A stretch of 64,000 nt of DNA from Asparagopsis taxiformis (Eukaryota > Rhodophyta > Florideophyceae > Bonnemaisoniales > Bonnemaisoniaceae): the NCBI GenBank assembly GCA_030407315.1, contig JALQPE010001027.1:1-64000 (forward strand). Direction: 5' to 3'. The position numbers and the translations under genes are program-made. The notes beneath the pieces are model-generated. The model was given only the letters and a program-made list of their open reading frames with translations. It was not told where the DNA came from and made no database searches. Position 1 is the stretch's first letter; the number at the start of each line of letters is the position of its first letter. Below are positions 10,837 to 22,624 of this stretch, piece after piece.

Positions 10837-13800
10837 AAAACGATCAGTTTTCATATTTTCGTAATCACTACGACTTGGACCGGCACTATGCACCTACGTG
10901 ACGAGCAACTCGCACAATCTCAATCACCGTTTGCAACTCGATCAGCTTCGCACCTGTCATGTTCCGACAAACTGCACGCCACTCCCTATCTCTGCGCCAT
11001 CCCAAGTGAACATCCATCCTCTGCCTACACGCTTGTGAGCGCATCATAGTGCATTACCGCTTGCAAACATGTCCCACGGCATGCACATGATTGTGCCCAG
11101 CGCAGGGATACATAGTGCGTCGGAGCGCACATAGGTGTGACCGATCATGTTGGATGGTTGCAGGCGCCGTTTGTGGAGATGTGTACTGAAGCCGGTGCGA
11201 ACTATGATGCGTGTGAAATCCGAAACGCTGCGAGGTGCACTGTATACGTCAACTGGCTCCACATGGATCAGCGAGCTGGAAGAAGATGAAGCGAAGAGAG
11301 TGGGCTCTGTAGCGATGCAAGAGATATGCAGTAGTGGGATAGGGGATTGTATAGAGAGATCGGGGCGGATGTGGAAATCGTGTAGCAGTGGACGTGTTTA
11401 TAGTCGAGTTGATGGAATGGACTGCGCAGCGTGGGATAGATGGTGCATCTGGAACAGTGTTGGTACCGATGGTGACAAACGCAAGTATCGGTACAATGAC
11501 GTCAACGCTCAGCTGCCCGAACAGTTAAATTGGATATGCGACGCAACAAACACAAACCCCTGGACATGAAGCAGTTACAACAAATACACCACGGATGGGT
11601 AGCATTGACACATACCAGGGGTGGTATGGTTTACAGACTGCGCAACGCGACGCACGACGAACACAATGAACAAGTAGATGGGCAATCTTTCTGCGTACAT
11701 ACAGACATCAAACATCCGCCATCCATCATGGAGGTCGACAACGGCGCGTGACATGATCTACACGAGCGAAATGTGGTGGGATTATTAGGTGGAAGGGGGA
11801 ATGAGGAGGGGATGAAGAATGGCGGATGGAGAACATCGTTGATGGAAATGGAACAGCAAAGTTGGAAGAGAGAGACATGCTTCCGGACGAGTATAGACGG
11901 AGTGTGTTTCGGACTGCTGGCGAGTTTTCGTAGAAGAGGCGAGGATATGTGTACAGTGTGCTGCGAAGAATCAATGTAATAAATACTATCCTTGCGCAGC
12001 GCAGCAGTACCATTAACTTTGTCAATACAATACGGAAACCGATGCAAACGTCATTTCGCATATATCTCTTCCAGACGCAGCACATTCGCATTGGATGCAA
12101 ACCATTTGCCACCCAGCCTACCAGACCGTCGCGAGTTCACCCACACATACATTCGATGACATACTTCGGCGTCTCTGGCACGGTAAATGAGTGAAGATGG
12201 GCGCAATCGTTGACGATGAAACGTATCAGCTCAATAGCACAACGCATCACTTCACATCGTATTGCATCGCACCCGGAATGATTTAGTCGATGATTCCCAC
12301 ACATATCTGTAAATACAACTACTGCAACAGACAGAGCGAGGCGATATCTGAGGAGACTGGCGGTATACTTCCCGAGCATTCTGCAGCATCGTTGCCAAAA
12401 GATTCCAGCAGAAATTGTAAAAATTACAAATTGCCATCCACATCTCAATCCAAACCAGCGATACTGTTCTCAGCTTTCCCATCGCTGCGAGCATCGCGCT
12501 CAATCGCAATCAAGTCGCAACCGATCCGTCTCAACTTGTCGCGCGCGATATCTGCATGCGCATTGCACGGTGTGGAGTGTGTCACGATGCAGCCAGCCAC
12601 TTGATGTGCTGTGGAAAGCGGTTCAGTTCTGCGCATCGCATCGTACGCGACAGCTTGTATCGCTGAATGGTTTGAATGGATGCTTCAGCCGGTGGTAACG
12701 TACGCGCAAACAGAGTGATTCTATTTGATTACGGCGCACTTGTTGGAGCAGTTGGGTAGCAGAGGCGGCATTTGTTCGTATAGTCTGGATCTCATCAGTT
12801 GGTGCGTGTTGTACGTGCGTTGCTCGCAATCAAGGTTGCTCTCATTGCATTGGACGCACAAATAGTCGGATCAGGCATCCCGTGAGCTTGTGTTCAAGTA
12901 TCGAAATGTAGGAATTAACTGCACGTGCAATTTGGCAATCATCCCTCGTGTACTCATGACACGTACGGGCGTACTGGGCAACGGAGCAAGTCATATCCTA
13001 TCCTAGAAACAATATCTGCGATAACTGGGAATGCATTCGGTGTGTCCACCGTTGGACGACGGGTTGTCACCAGCTGGCACTACTGTCGTGCGATGGTTGA
13101 GATGGTCGATGTGTCTGGTCGGTAGCGCACGCTTTTGTTCTACGGCAACGGATCGGCATGATCACTGGATATGAGTGGGGGAGAATGGAGGACGAGCGGG
13201 CAGTTGGACATGGAATAAGAGCGTTGCGGATATTGGGGACGGGTTGAAAGTCGTCGGCATCTGCCGAGCGGGGACTACTGAAGCTTGTACGGATTGGACG
13301 CCATCAATGTTTGCAGCATAGTATCATGTTTGTACAACTTTCGCGCTGTCGTAGTAGGCTGCAGGTAGGAATAGAGTGTGCGTAGCGAGTGAGGAACTAA
13401 ATTGAATTCGACTAAGAGCGAATGTGTCTAACAGTGAGTTGATGGAATAGAGAGTACAGCGTGGAATGCATCGCGCAATCGCACATGTCGCACTGCAGCG
13501 GCACAATGACATCAACACTCAGCGGCCACAACCGACACATTCGGTCATGTGACGCAACCGGTGCGCGCGCTCAGATGCACTCCTTGGTGGAACAAATGGT
13601 CCAAACACTCTGCCTCGGCGCTGTTATCGCGTACCACAAGTTGGTATGGACTCCACGCGGCGGCTCGGACAACTAGTCCAATGTACACACGCGCACGCTC
13701 TCTTGCCGCGCACATGCAGGAAATGGGCACCCACTATCACGAGCCCCAACAACAATACAGCAGAGGAGCACTACCACAGTGTCGTGCATCGCCACATCGA

Positions 13801-16069
13801 TCGTCCGCGAGTCACGTCGCAGCCAGCGGCGAGTGTGCACGCCGCAATGAATCGGCGTGCGATGCGGACGACTCAACACTATCGCGGCACTCGGCAGGCA
13901 GTGCATCCGAAGATCTCAGTGCCTCAAGTGAAGGCTCAAAATACCCGGAAACAGAAAACACTCAGATTTTATATTTTCCCATCCGCTTCGACTGGGAATC
14001 GATCGCACTGCACTGCACTACTCGCCCACGTAAACGACTCGCGCCAACGCAACCACAGCACACAACTCGATGAGCTTCACTTCGCGTCCACCTCTGCGCA
14101 CCCGTCATGTTCCGACCATCTGCACGCCACTTTCCATCCGTGCGCCATCCCAACTGAACGAATATCCATCCTCCAACATTTCTCTGATGATTGCACGACT
14201 GTCAACTGGCACTTGCAAACAGCGCATACGTCTCGTGTAGCAGTCTCAACCTCACAAGTACTTCCTCATTTCTAACGATTGATTGTTCCACATGCTGAAC
14301 ATATAATTGCGTCCAGCGTGGGACAGGTACCACGTCGAGGCACATGCGAATGTTACCGAGCTTGCTCGATACCTGCAGCAGCCAATCTTGAAGCTGCGCG
14401 CTGCAGCCTGTCCAGACATGGTGCATTCGGAATGCGAACGAATGCGTGCCAATTCTGAAACCATTCGAGACGCATTGTATGTATGTCGACTGGCTGTATG
14501 TTCCCAGCCTGCATACGAAATCATCGAGTGCACGTATCGGCCTCCTCCGGTCTGCAACAACAGTCTTGGCAGCACTGCCACAAGTTGAAACTCACATCTA
14601 ATGTTACCCCGATCTCAATGCATTTCAAGCGTAATGTCTGTATCACGCACCGCCATTATCGCAGTTCGTCCGTTTCACCCGTAGCCCAATAAACCCCAGC
14701 ACTACTACTACTCCGACCTATGTCCTCGATCACACAGTTCATTTCCAAAAACCCTTTATCATCATCCTACCTACCTTCTAAACCTACGTCCAGCAGCCAA
14801 CCTGCATTCATTCCAGCTTCGCCCACTCTGGCCGAACCCAATCGAGCCACTCCATACCCGCACTGTGCCTTCTTCCTGCCCAATACGTAACGTATTATCG
14901 GTCCGTAATTTTGTGCCGTGAATTCCACCCGAGATGTGCAGACGATTTGGAGATTGCGTCGTTGTCGTGCAGCATGTGTTGCACCTCGTCGCATTTGACA
15001 GCCTTCATATCAGTCACACTCTTGGACGAAACAAGTCAGGCAGTCGGCGCGTGGCCAAGTAGCGCTCAAAATTTCATATCCAATGCATTCGCCCTCAATC
15101 CATCTTCCATCTATACATGATCAATGATTTCACTGTGGGTCACGATCAGCGACAGTGCCCGTGACATAGTGGAGAACAAGCTGGTCTGGAGCACAGCTTC
15201 AACATTCGGCATGTAGACTATGGATGGTATGGCGATGCTGCAGACGTGTCCAGTCACTGTAGATTCGCATTGTCTTTTGCTTCCGAACGACAACTATTGC
15301 GCACATACCTGCCAGGCAACGAGCCCCCGAGTTTGGAAGATCTGATCTTCAATGCCGAGCGGTGCGTTGGCCGCATCTTCCGGAGCGTGTCATCGGAGTT
15401 GAAGATCGTGGCGGTGGTGATTGGCTGTTTCTCTGAAAATACTCGAAATTGAAAAATCGAGCGATCACGTCAGATGGACGCGACTCGTTTTACACGAGAC
15501 GTGTTGAAGAATGAATTGCACTCGCGTCGCGACACACAACTAGCGAGACATGAGAATGACAAAGGTGCGACTCGTTTGAGTCCTTCCCGACGCGAATTAT
15601 GCACTATTTGTTACGCAATAACATGGTTCTATCCTAGGCCATATGCAGCGAGAAATAGCATGTGCGAGATATCAATCGACACTTTGGTTTGTACTAAAGG
15701 TGATGGTACCAATTCTGTACCCAGTATTACAATGACAGCAAGCGCTGCCCGTGATTTGTTCCAAAAGACGCATCTCATGCCCATGAATGATATTTAACAA
15801 CTGCCCAGTCGGATTACCATCCAGCGTTTTTCACTGGTGGCATTTCAGCGCTCCGTTTTCACATTCAGCTCTTCTCCATCATCGCATCAAACTTTGGTAC
15901 ACTCACACTGGCGAAGCGCCACGTCTACAATGAGCAGCCCGCCATGCAGCTATGCCCCAGTAATAAAGTAAACTGAGATCGATTAATCGCGGTCATGTTT
16001 GTTCTTGGCCATGTGATACTCAAATCTTCAACTCTGCTTTACCTCCTACACTGTCTCCTACCCATTATC
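10837..16069. other. Gene-poor spacer between copia-1 and NLR-2
   Basis: About 5.2 kb with only short, overlapping ORFs on both strands and no domain I can name. By eye, segments around 11360-11560 and 13380-13560 resemble each other and 21570-21760, as if an old dispersed repeat had decayed. A second internal similarity links 10950-11010 with 14095-14165. ORFs at 15246-15452 and 15474-15797 are not recognisable. The whole spacer recurs at 26536-31767. Confidence 0.6.
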
Positions 16070-19000
16070 TTACACCTCCGCACCGCTAGGCCCAGCTCCT
16101 CCCCCGCTGTCCACCCGCTTCTTCGCCTCTACAATCGCTTCTACTATCTCCTCGACAAATCTCCTCTGCCCTGCCTTTTCTCCCTCGCTCGTCCCATTCG
16201 TGACCCCTTTCTTGTTCTCGATGCCAGTGATACTCCTCAGCGACTGTAGAGCTTTCAGCACATCCCCAATCCCGTATCCCTTCTCTCCCGCCATCCGCTG
16301 TAGAAATCCCTCCTTCATAAACACACTTTCGTTCTTCTCATCAACCAAAGAAAACAGCGTGCTCTCATTTCTGCAGTCATTCAACGTCAGCCGGTAGAAC
16401 ACAGGAATGATCACTACCTCACGCTCACCGCCCTTCTCATACCGCTCGAGGAAGCACATCAGCTCTTTGAGTGTCCACTTCCGAGCAGCAAACTCTGGTG
16501 ACAGAATCACAACCGCAATCTTCGCAGTTTGCATAGCCCGATTCATCTTCTCTGCTGCATTCTGTCCGGGCCTTAGTTCTGCCTGGTCCAGGAACACCTT
16601 GAAACCCAGTGCTACCAATATTTCGTATAGTATTTGAGCGATGGTAGATTTGTCGGGGCCGGCGTGACTGATGAAGACGTCGTAGACTTCATCTGCTTCA
16701 GTGTGTGTGCTTGTGTTTGGTAGTGGGGTTGGATGGGATTGGGGAAGAAAAGGTATAGGAGGAGGTTCATTGCGCGGTGGGAGCTGGGTGTTGTCAGTTA
16801 TGAGATCAATGTAGAACATACCTCTTCCCCGTAATAGCAGGTGTAATCGGGATGAGTCGGCGATGTAATGGGCTCCAAGCACATAACCTTCCACGGTGGC
16901 AATGATGGAAGATGATGTGCCTTGGCGGTATGTTACATTCGGTGAATATTCGAAGAACCTTCCATTGAACTCCTTGTTGTAAACCAAGTGAGGAGTTTCG
17001 GTGCTGCTCATTACGGTACTATCGCAGTTGAGCTGTGCTTCGTCCAGCGCTTCTCCAGACTGCACATTCCAGGACATGGACTTCGTACGGACGACTGACC
17101 GATTGTTGTCATCTGGGTTCGGGTTTGATGCTGCAGAAGCTGAAACAATATTTCCATCTGCACTGAATGACAGTGTCCCAATACCCCGTCTCAGTTCATC
17201 TTCTGTCGTAACACTCCAGTAACCGTAACTCGAAGAATTCGATGCCTCATCCTGTTCAGCGGATGCCACCGAAAACGCCCATTCTTCTAGATCTGGAAGC
17301 GAATGCAAAACATTCCCATTCTGACTGTCAACGATGTAAACAACACAACTCTGGTATTGAGAATATGCGACGAATCGCTGGTCATTTGACACGGCGAATG
17401 GTTCAGGCAAACGATGCCCATCGGATTTTGTGACACTCAAAATAACGCGATCGACGCGCTCTGACACGTCACACACGTTCCGTATCTCCATCAATTTCGG
17501 CCAATAATTGTACGTCACCATTGTTGACCCATCTTCAGAAATGCCAAAGCTGCGCACATCGGGAAGAAATGGAGAGACCGACTCGATGGTGTTGCCGACT
17601 TGTCGCACATCACAAACTTGCACTTCATCTTCAGTCAACACGTACAGATCCGAGCCATCTCCCAGACATAGACGTTGTACACGAGAATGCGACAGATAGG
17701 GACGGGTGTCCACGAGTGACACCTCCCGACCATCGTTGTCCACCCGCCATACGCTGATGTTGTCCCGATCTGCAGAAAATAACAAGCGCCCATCGCCACT
17801 GAACAGAACACAGTTCACCCAATCATGATGTGCGTCTGGCGATTTCCACAGTTGCTCGCCACTCTGCATATCCCAAACCCGAACACTTCGATCCTCCGAC
17901 GCTGACGCCAGTAGTCTCCCATTAGCGCTCAACGACACACTGTACACACATTCTGTGTGCCCCTCGAACACGGTGCCGGTGTCCTCGAAACTTTCCGTAT
18001 GCCATAGACGGATCGTTCCATCGAATGATGCAGACACCATCACATGTTCGCTTACTCCGATGGCCAGCGAAGTCACTCCATCATCATGAGCAGCGACAGT
18101 TTGAACTACATTCCCGCTCGGTATGTCCATCACGAATAGTCGTCCTCGGTTAGTACCCAGAACAACTTTCTCCAACGATGGCAATACTTGCATGCAGTTA
18201 ATCCATTCTTCGTCTTCTAGTTCCACTTGCATCGTTCGCCATTTCTCTTCGTTCTTCCATATCGTAACTTCCCCGAGAAGGTCGCACGAATACATCAACC
18301 CTGTGTTGCGGTCGAGAAATACAGACACAACAGGATGAGGTGGGCGATGAACTAGAGTCTTCTTCACCGTCCCATCATGCCCATCCAACACCCATATCTC
18401 CCCTTCCACCCCTCCCACGATAACTTCTCCCCCGTACCGAAACACATGCATTGTCCAATACCTTCCAGGTTCACTACACCTCTCAACCAGCTACTCCCAC
18501 TCTCCAGTACCCCAGGCCCACAACGAGCCCATGGCCGCTCCCCATATCGCTCAATACTATCAACTATTCGCTCCACTATTCCACTCTCGCTCACTACATC
18601 TCGCAGTCGCCCAAATAGTTGATACGTACATTCTTCTCGATTCTTCATACAGTGCGGTATTATGCACAGCTCCATTGCCCTCACGACAACAGACAAATCC
18701 CGCACTATTCTTCTCACATTCTCCTTCTCTTCTTCCTCTTCCAGATACTTTCGCAACATCTCAAGCTCGGTGATGACCTTGCGAAACGCCGGTCGCTCTT
18801 CATCCTTGTTTATCTCTTCGATCCAGCGATAATCCGTCAACAACTGTACCGCCTCAGTGATGCGCCCAGCTCCGAGAAGGTGTCGAACCACATGCTCCCT
18901 CATGTACTTCTCGCTCTCAGTCTTCTTCAGCTTCCACCATTCTTCTTCTTCAATCTCATTCTCTCCGGTGCTCCCATTCCCAGACACTTCGAATGAATCA

Positions 19001-20457
19001 ACTAGCCTCCCATGCCACTTCATCGTCCCACCTTCTCCCTCACTCATCTTCACACTTAGGTCCAACACCAAGTCGTGAACACGCACTCCCACTACCCCTT
19101 GGCCCTCTTCTCGAACTTCTGACACCAGACTGTTTCGTGATAACATCATCACTCCAGCCTCCACATCACTCACTCCCCACAATCGCTCAATCACACACAC
19201 TGGCAAAATCATCTGTTTCTCCATGATGCACAACGACCGAAACATGTCTCTGGCACCGAGCTCATCTGCCAGTTCTTCTGTCTTCTTCGTCGACTCCCAC
19301 CTCTCCTCGAGAAACTGTAGACTCGTCTCTAGTGCATTGCCCAGGCCTTTGTGCCCATCTCCATGTTCTGCACCAGCAACTTGTCGAGGCTTCGTTTTCA
19401 ATCGCTCCCAGTACAGACTGAAAGCAATCTCGTCACACACACTCGAGCTCGGGTCCATCTGCTGCCTCACTCCAGAGCCAGCAACACTCAATGCAAGTGG
19501 TAATCCAGCACATGTTTCGAGAATGCTGTTCAGTGCGTTCTGGTTCTGAGGTGAGAGTGACGAGACATCGTAAGTTTCGATACGTGCATGGTGGCAGAAT
19601 ATGCGGAGAGTCTTGTCGGTGTCCAATTCTTCGGGTTTGATTGATACAGTAAAGGTACGAAGGCCATCAGCTATATCCCTGCTTCTTGTCGATGTCAGCA
19701 TCTTCAACGATGAATTACGATTGGTTTGCACAGCTTTGTTCATTGCACACACCAAGTTGTACACACTTGCATTGACATCCCAAACATCGTCAAAAAGCAA
19801 CAGGTAATGTTTCGTCCCTAGACGTTGCATGAGCTTAGTAATCATCGTGCGGTGCGTGTCCTCAGAGGCGGCCATTTCTATGAAATCATCTGAAAAGTCT
19901 GGGAACGTCGATTTCACAAATGTTTCTAGATGACGGATAAACGAGGAGAGCGTAATGTCGTGACCAAGCTCAAAAAACCACACACCATCATAGTATTTGT
20001 CCTTGACCTCGCTGTCACCACCAAGAGCGCACAGAATGGTTGTCTTCCCTGCTCCGCCCATACCAACAAGTGCGATAGAGCTTTGCGATCGGTCATCAGA
20101 CAGAAGGGCGCGCTTCACTACACTCTCGGGCGCGGTGGAGGATGGTGACAGATCGAGTATTGGGGGCAGAATAGACGGGACATAGTCGGATCTTTCGACA
20201 ACGTGCACTCGGGGGATAGCAAGCGGGGCTAGAGAAGCAGATTGGGTTGGAGAGGACTGTGACGGTGGGGAGGACGTCGGAGGTGCTGGCGAGACGGCCA
20301 GTGCAGTGATCGGTGCGGAGGACGCGGCGGGGGAGTCGGTGGTCGGTTGAGGCGTCGGTTGGCTTGGGTCGCTAGAAACAGGAGCTTGGTTAGACGGTGA
20401 GGCGGAGGTTGCAGGATTGGGAACAGAGGGGTTTGGTCGAGAGAGGCATTTACCCAT
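16070..20457 (-). CDS. NLR-2: NB-ARC/WD40/TIR STAND protein, one frameshift
   Basis: A near-identical sister of NLR-3 and a closer relative of NLR-4 than NLR-1 is. The ATG at 20457 sits in a strong Kozak context (ACCATGG). The protein starts MGKCLSRP, then a Pro/Ser-rich linker, P-loop GMGGAGKTT, Walker B LLLFDDVWD, GLPLAL, VHDLVLDL, an APAF1-like helical block with WWKLKKTE, WD40 repeats, and a C-terminal TIR (DVFISHAGPD ... WTLKEL). The frame breaks at a C-run at 18429-18433 that has five Cs; NLR-3 and NLR-4 have six. Before the break residues 1 to about 675 are open; after it the WD40/TIR half is open to the stop at 16072-16070. Ignoring that one base, the protein would be about 1462 aa. 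Family knowledge suggests a nucleotide-switched sensor with an NAD-cleaving effector domain. It could be a young pseudogene or an intact gene with a sequencing error. Confidence 0.88.
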
Positions 20458-20589
20458 GGTGCGATACGTGTGTGAAGACAGTGGAGAGAGAGGAGAGCGT
20501 TAGTAGAGGAGATGGTTGGAACGAATAGGACGAGTAGAACAAATAGAACAAGCCAAGAGCTGAAGACGGAAGCGGTAGCGGAGGGCGTT

Positions 20590-20762
20590 TCGGTGATATG
20601 AGAGTGGAAGAGTCGGCGGCGCGCAGAGTTGCAGAGAGGACGGGGCTGACGTTGAGATCGTGGGAATGACGTTGACGTCGAAGTTTCCCACTTGAGATAC
20701 GGTGCAATGTCCACGTGTAGACCGGAATAGAAATATCCGCATTGTTGTCATCAATCCATAGT
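20590..20762 (-). promoter_or_regulatory. Conserved 5' flank of NLR-2 (putative promoter)
   Basis: This flank is retained upstream of NLR-2, NLR-3 and NLR-4. It contains a G-box-type palindrome CACGTG at 20712-20717 and an ACGT-core site TGACGTC at 20673-20679, both present in the other two copies. The distal end (20742-20762) is the empty version of the site at which three retroelements inserted in the paralogous flanks. Regulatory function is inferred. Confidence 0.45.
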
Positions 20763-22624
20763 AGAGCATGTGTTGTGTGCAATGATCATCTGCCAAGTGG
20801 CAGCCAATCATACCCAAACAGAATATTGTGATGCGGATCCTACAGTGTCCGGGGGTCAGAGCTGAGCCAAGGATCGTGAATTGCAGCGGGTGGACAGGAC
20901 GAATAGAACAGGGGCAGGGAAGGGGTGAGTGTTGGTGGAAGACGAGTCGGTGAAGCGGAGGGCGAGGAGTCCCCAGCAGCGGTGTCGCAGACGACTGTGT
21001 GAAATGGCTGGCAGTTTTCGGGAGGAGTCGAATTGAGATGTGAAGTGGATTAATTTGTGGCCCGAGTTGGTAGAGTCATTGCTTGGAAACACCGGTTGCA
21101 ATCATGCTGCATCGTGTTCAGCATCTGGCACAAGCTGCGCCACGAATCATAGTCTACAGCCCCGCGTGTCGTGATAAGCGCCCTCCTGTCGTGGAAGGAG
21201 AGGCATTGTAGGACACTGTAGTCGGCCGTGTAAAGCAGCGCAGCGATCAGATCCGTGGGCAGTGGATGAACTAATGCGGGGTATGGAACGACGGACAATA
21301 CGGGGCATGGGTGACGATTGTGGACAGATTGAAAATGATCAACATTTGCTGAGTGAGTGCCACGGCTGCTTCTGTCTAGTCAACGCGTTCATTGTTTGTG
21401 GTGTAGTATCATACGACACAAACTGGACGCTGTTACGGCACTGGGAAGGAGACCGGTGCAAAGGAAAGTGGAATAAACGATACGTCCTCGAACAAGGATT
21501 ATTAAACTAGTTACGATGTTCAATGATATGAATTAGCGCTACAAGTTTATGGAGGCCAATCGGAGCGGATGTGGAAATAGCTGAGGAGTGGACATATCTC
21601 AGCATGAGCTGCGCGTGGAACGTACTGCGCAGCGTGGTATACCACACATGGATCCCACACTCGCAAGTGTTCAGTGCACAAACTGACAAATGCAAGTGTT
21701 GCCACAACGAAATCAGCACACATATCAGTCATATGACGCAGTTGACGTACATCTTCAGATATGGTTGCTCCAAATAGTCAAAGCGCGTAGCATACATACT
21801 ATTGGCACATGCCACATGTTCCCGACACGACGCAAAGACAGTAAGATAAACTTATTCCATTTACGCCGTAATCCGTCAGCAACTGCACCCGAACAGTACC
21901 GCACTCTTTGTCTGCAGCCTCAACGCCGAGAGGCAAACTTTGACGCCGTACCACACACACGCGCGTTTCGACACGTCGGGAATGCTCACGCCAGAGTAAA
22001 GCGACTGCCCCTACAGTTCGAGTTCGTGACGATTCGACGCTCTGCACGGATTGTCGGATGATCACAAAGCATTACAAGCAAAGAGTTACGGTAATTAGCA
22101 CAACCAATACTTGATTGGCGCCGCCGGGCCGGCAGCGACCGAGAAAAGGTAGACAGTTACCGTTATCGATACGATGGATTGAGTAGAGTATGGGGGCATC
22201 TCAGTGTGTCAATTCAAGACGCCAAATATTTCACACTATTTGCAGCTTCTATACTTTCCCACTTGTTTCCGCCAAAACTTTCACACACTTTCACAAGTTC
22301 GAGGTACAGCTGATATTTCAATTCATCGAAATCGATTACAGAGATCAGGAGTTTACACGTTTACAGATTTCAGTATTTCGTACAACGTTCTGAAATGTAA
22401 CATACGCAACGTTTCTCTGAAATCAACAGTGTGCCTATTGTTTCTTATGTATCCAACTGCATAGCGACCATTATGCACTGCGTTTCCCTCCTTTAGCAAG
22501 CAATAATCCGACCAGTATCGATATTAACTTGTAGACGATGCGCTTCTTGAGATGATGTTCTATTGCGCGTTCTCATGGCTCTACTTGACGATGAGGCACC
22601 TACAGCGCACCATTACTCACTCTA
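20763..22624. other. Gene-poor spacer, with decayed Cys/His-rich ORF pieces
   Basis: There is no intact gene. Two plus-strand pieces in one frame, 21262-21510 and 21571-21777, encode Cys/His-rich peptides (ENDQHLLSECHGC and DKCKCCHNEISTHISHM) that vaguely recall zinc-binding tails of retroelement or transposase proteins. I cannot assign a family. Sequence from about 22299 on is indel-rich compared with 38319-38690. Confidence 0.45.

Noticed and set aside
13549..14275. Overlapping plus-strand ORFs of 174 and 209 aa (and copies at 29247-29973)
   Set aside because: They overlap each other and antisense ORFs of similar length, show no domain or coding bias and have no conserved start; treated as chance.
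15246..15797. Two plus-strand ORFs (68 and 107 aa) as a small gene
   Set aside because: No recognisable domain; the only support is that they are open, which is weak at this length.
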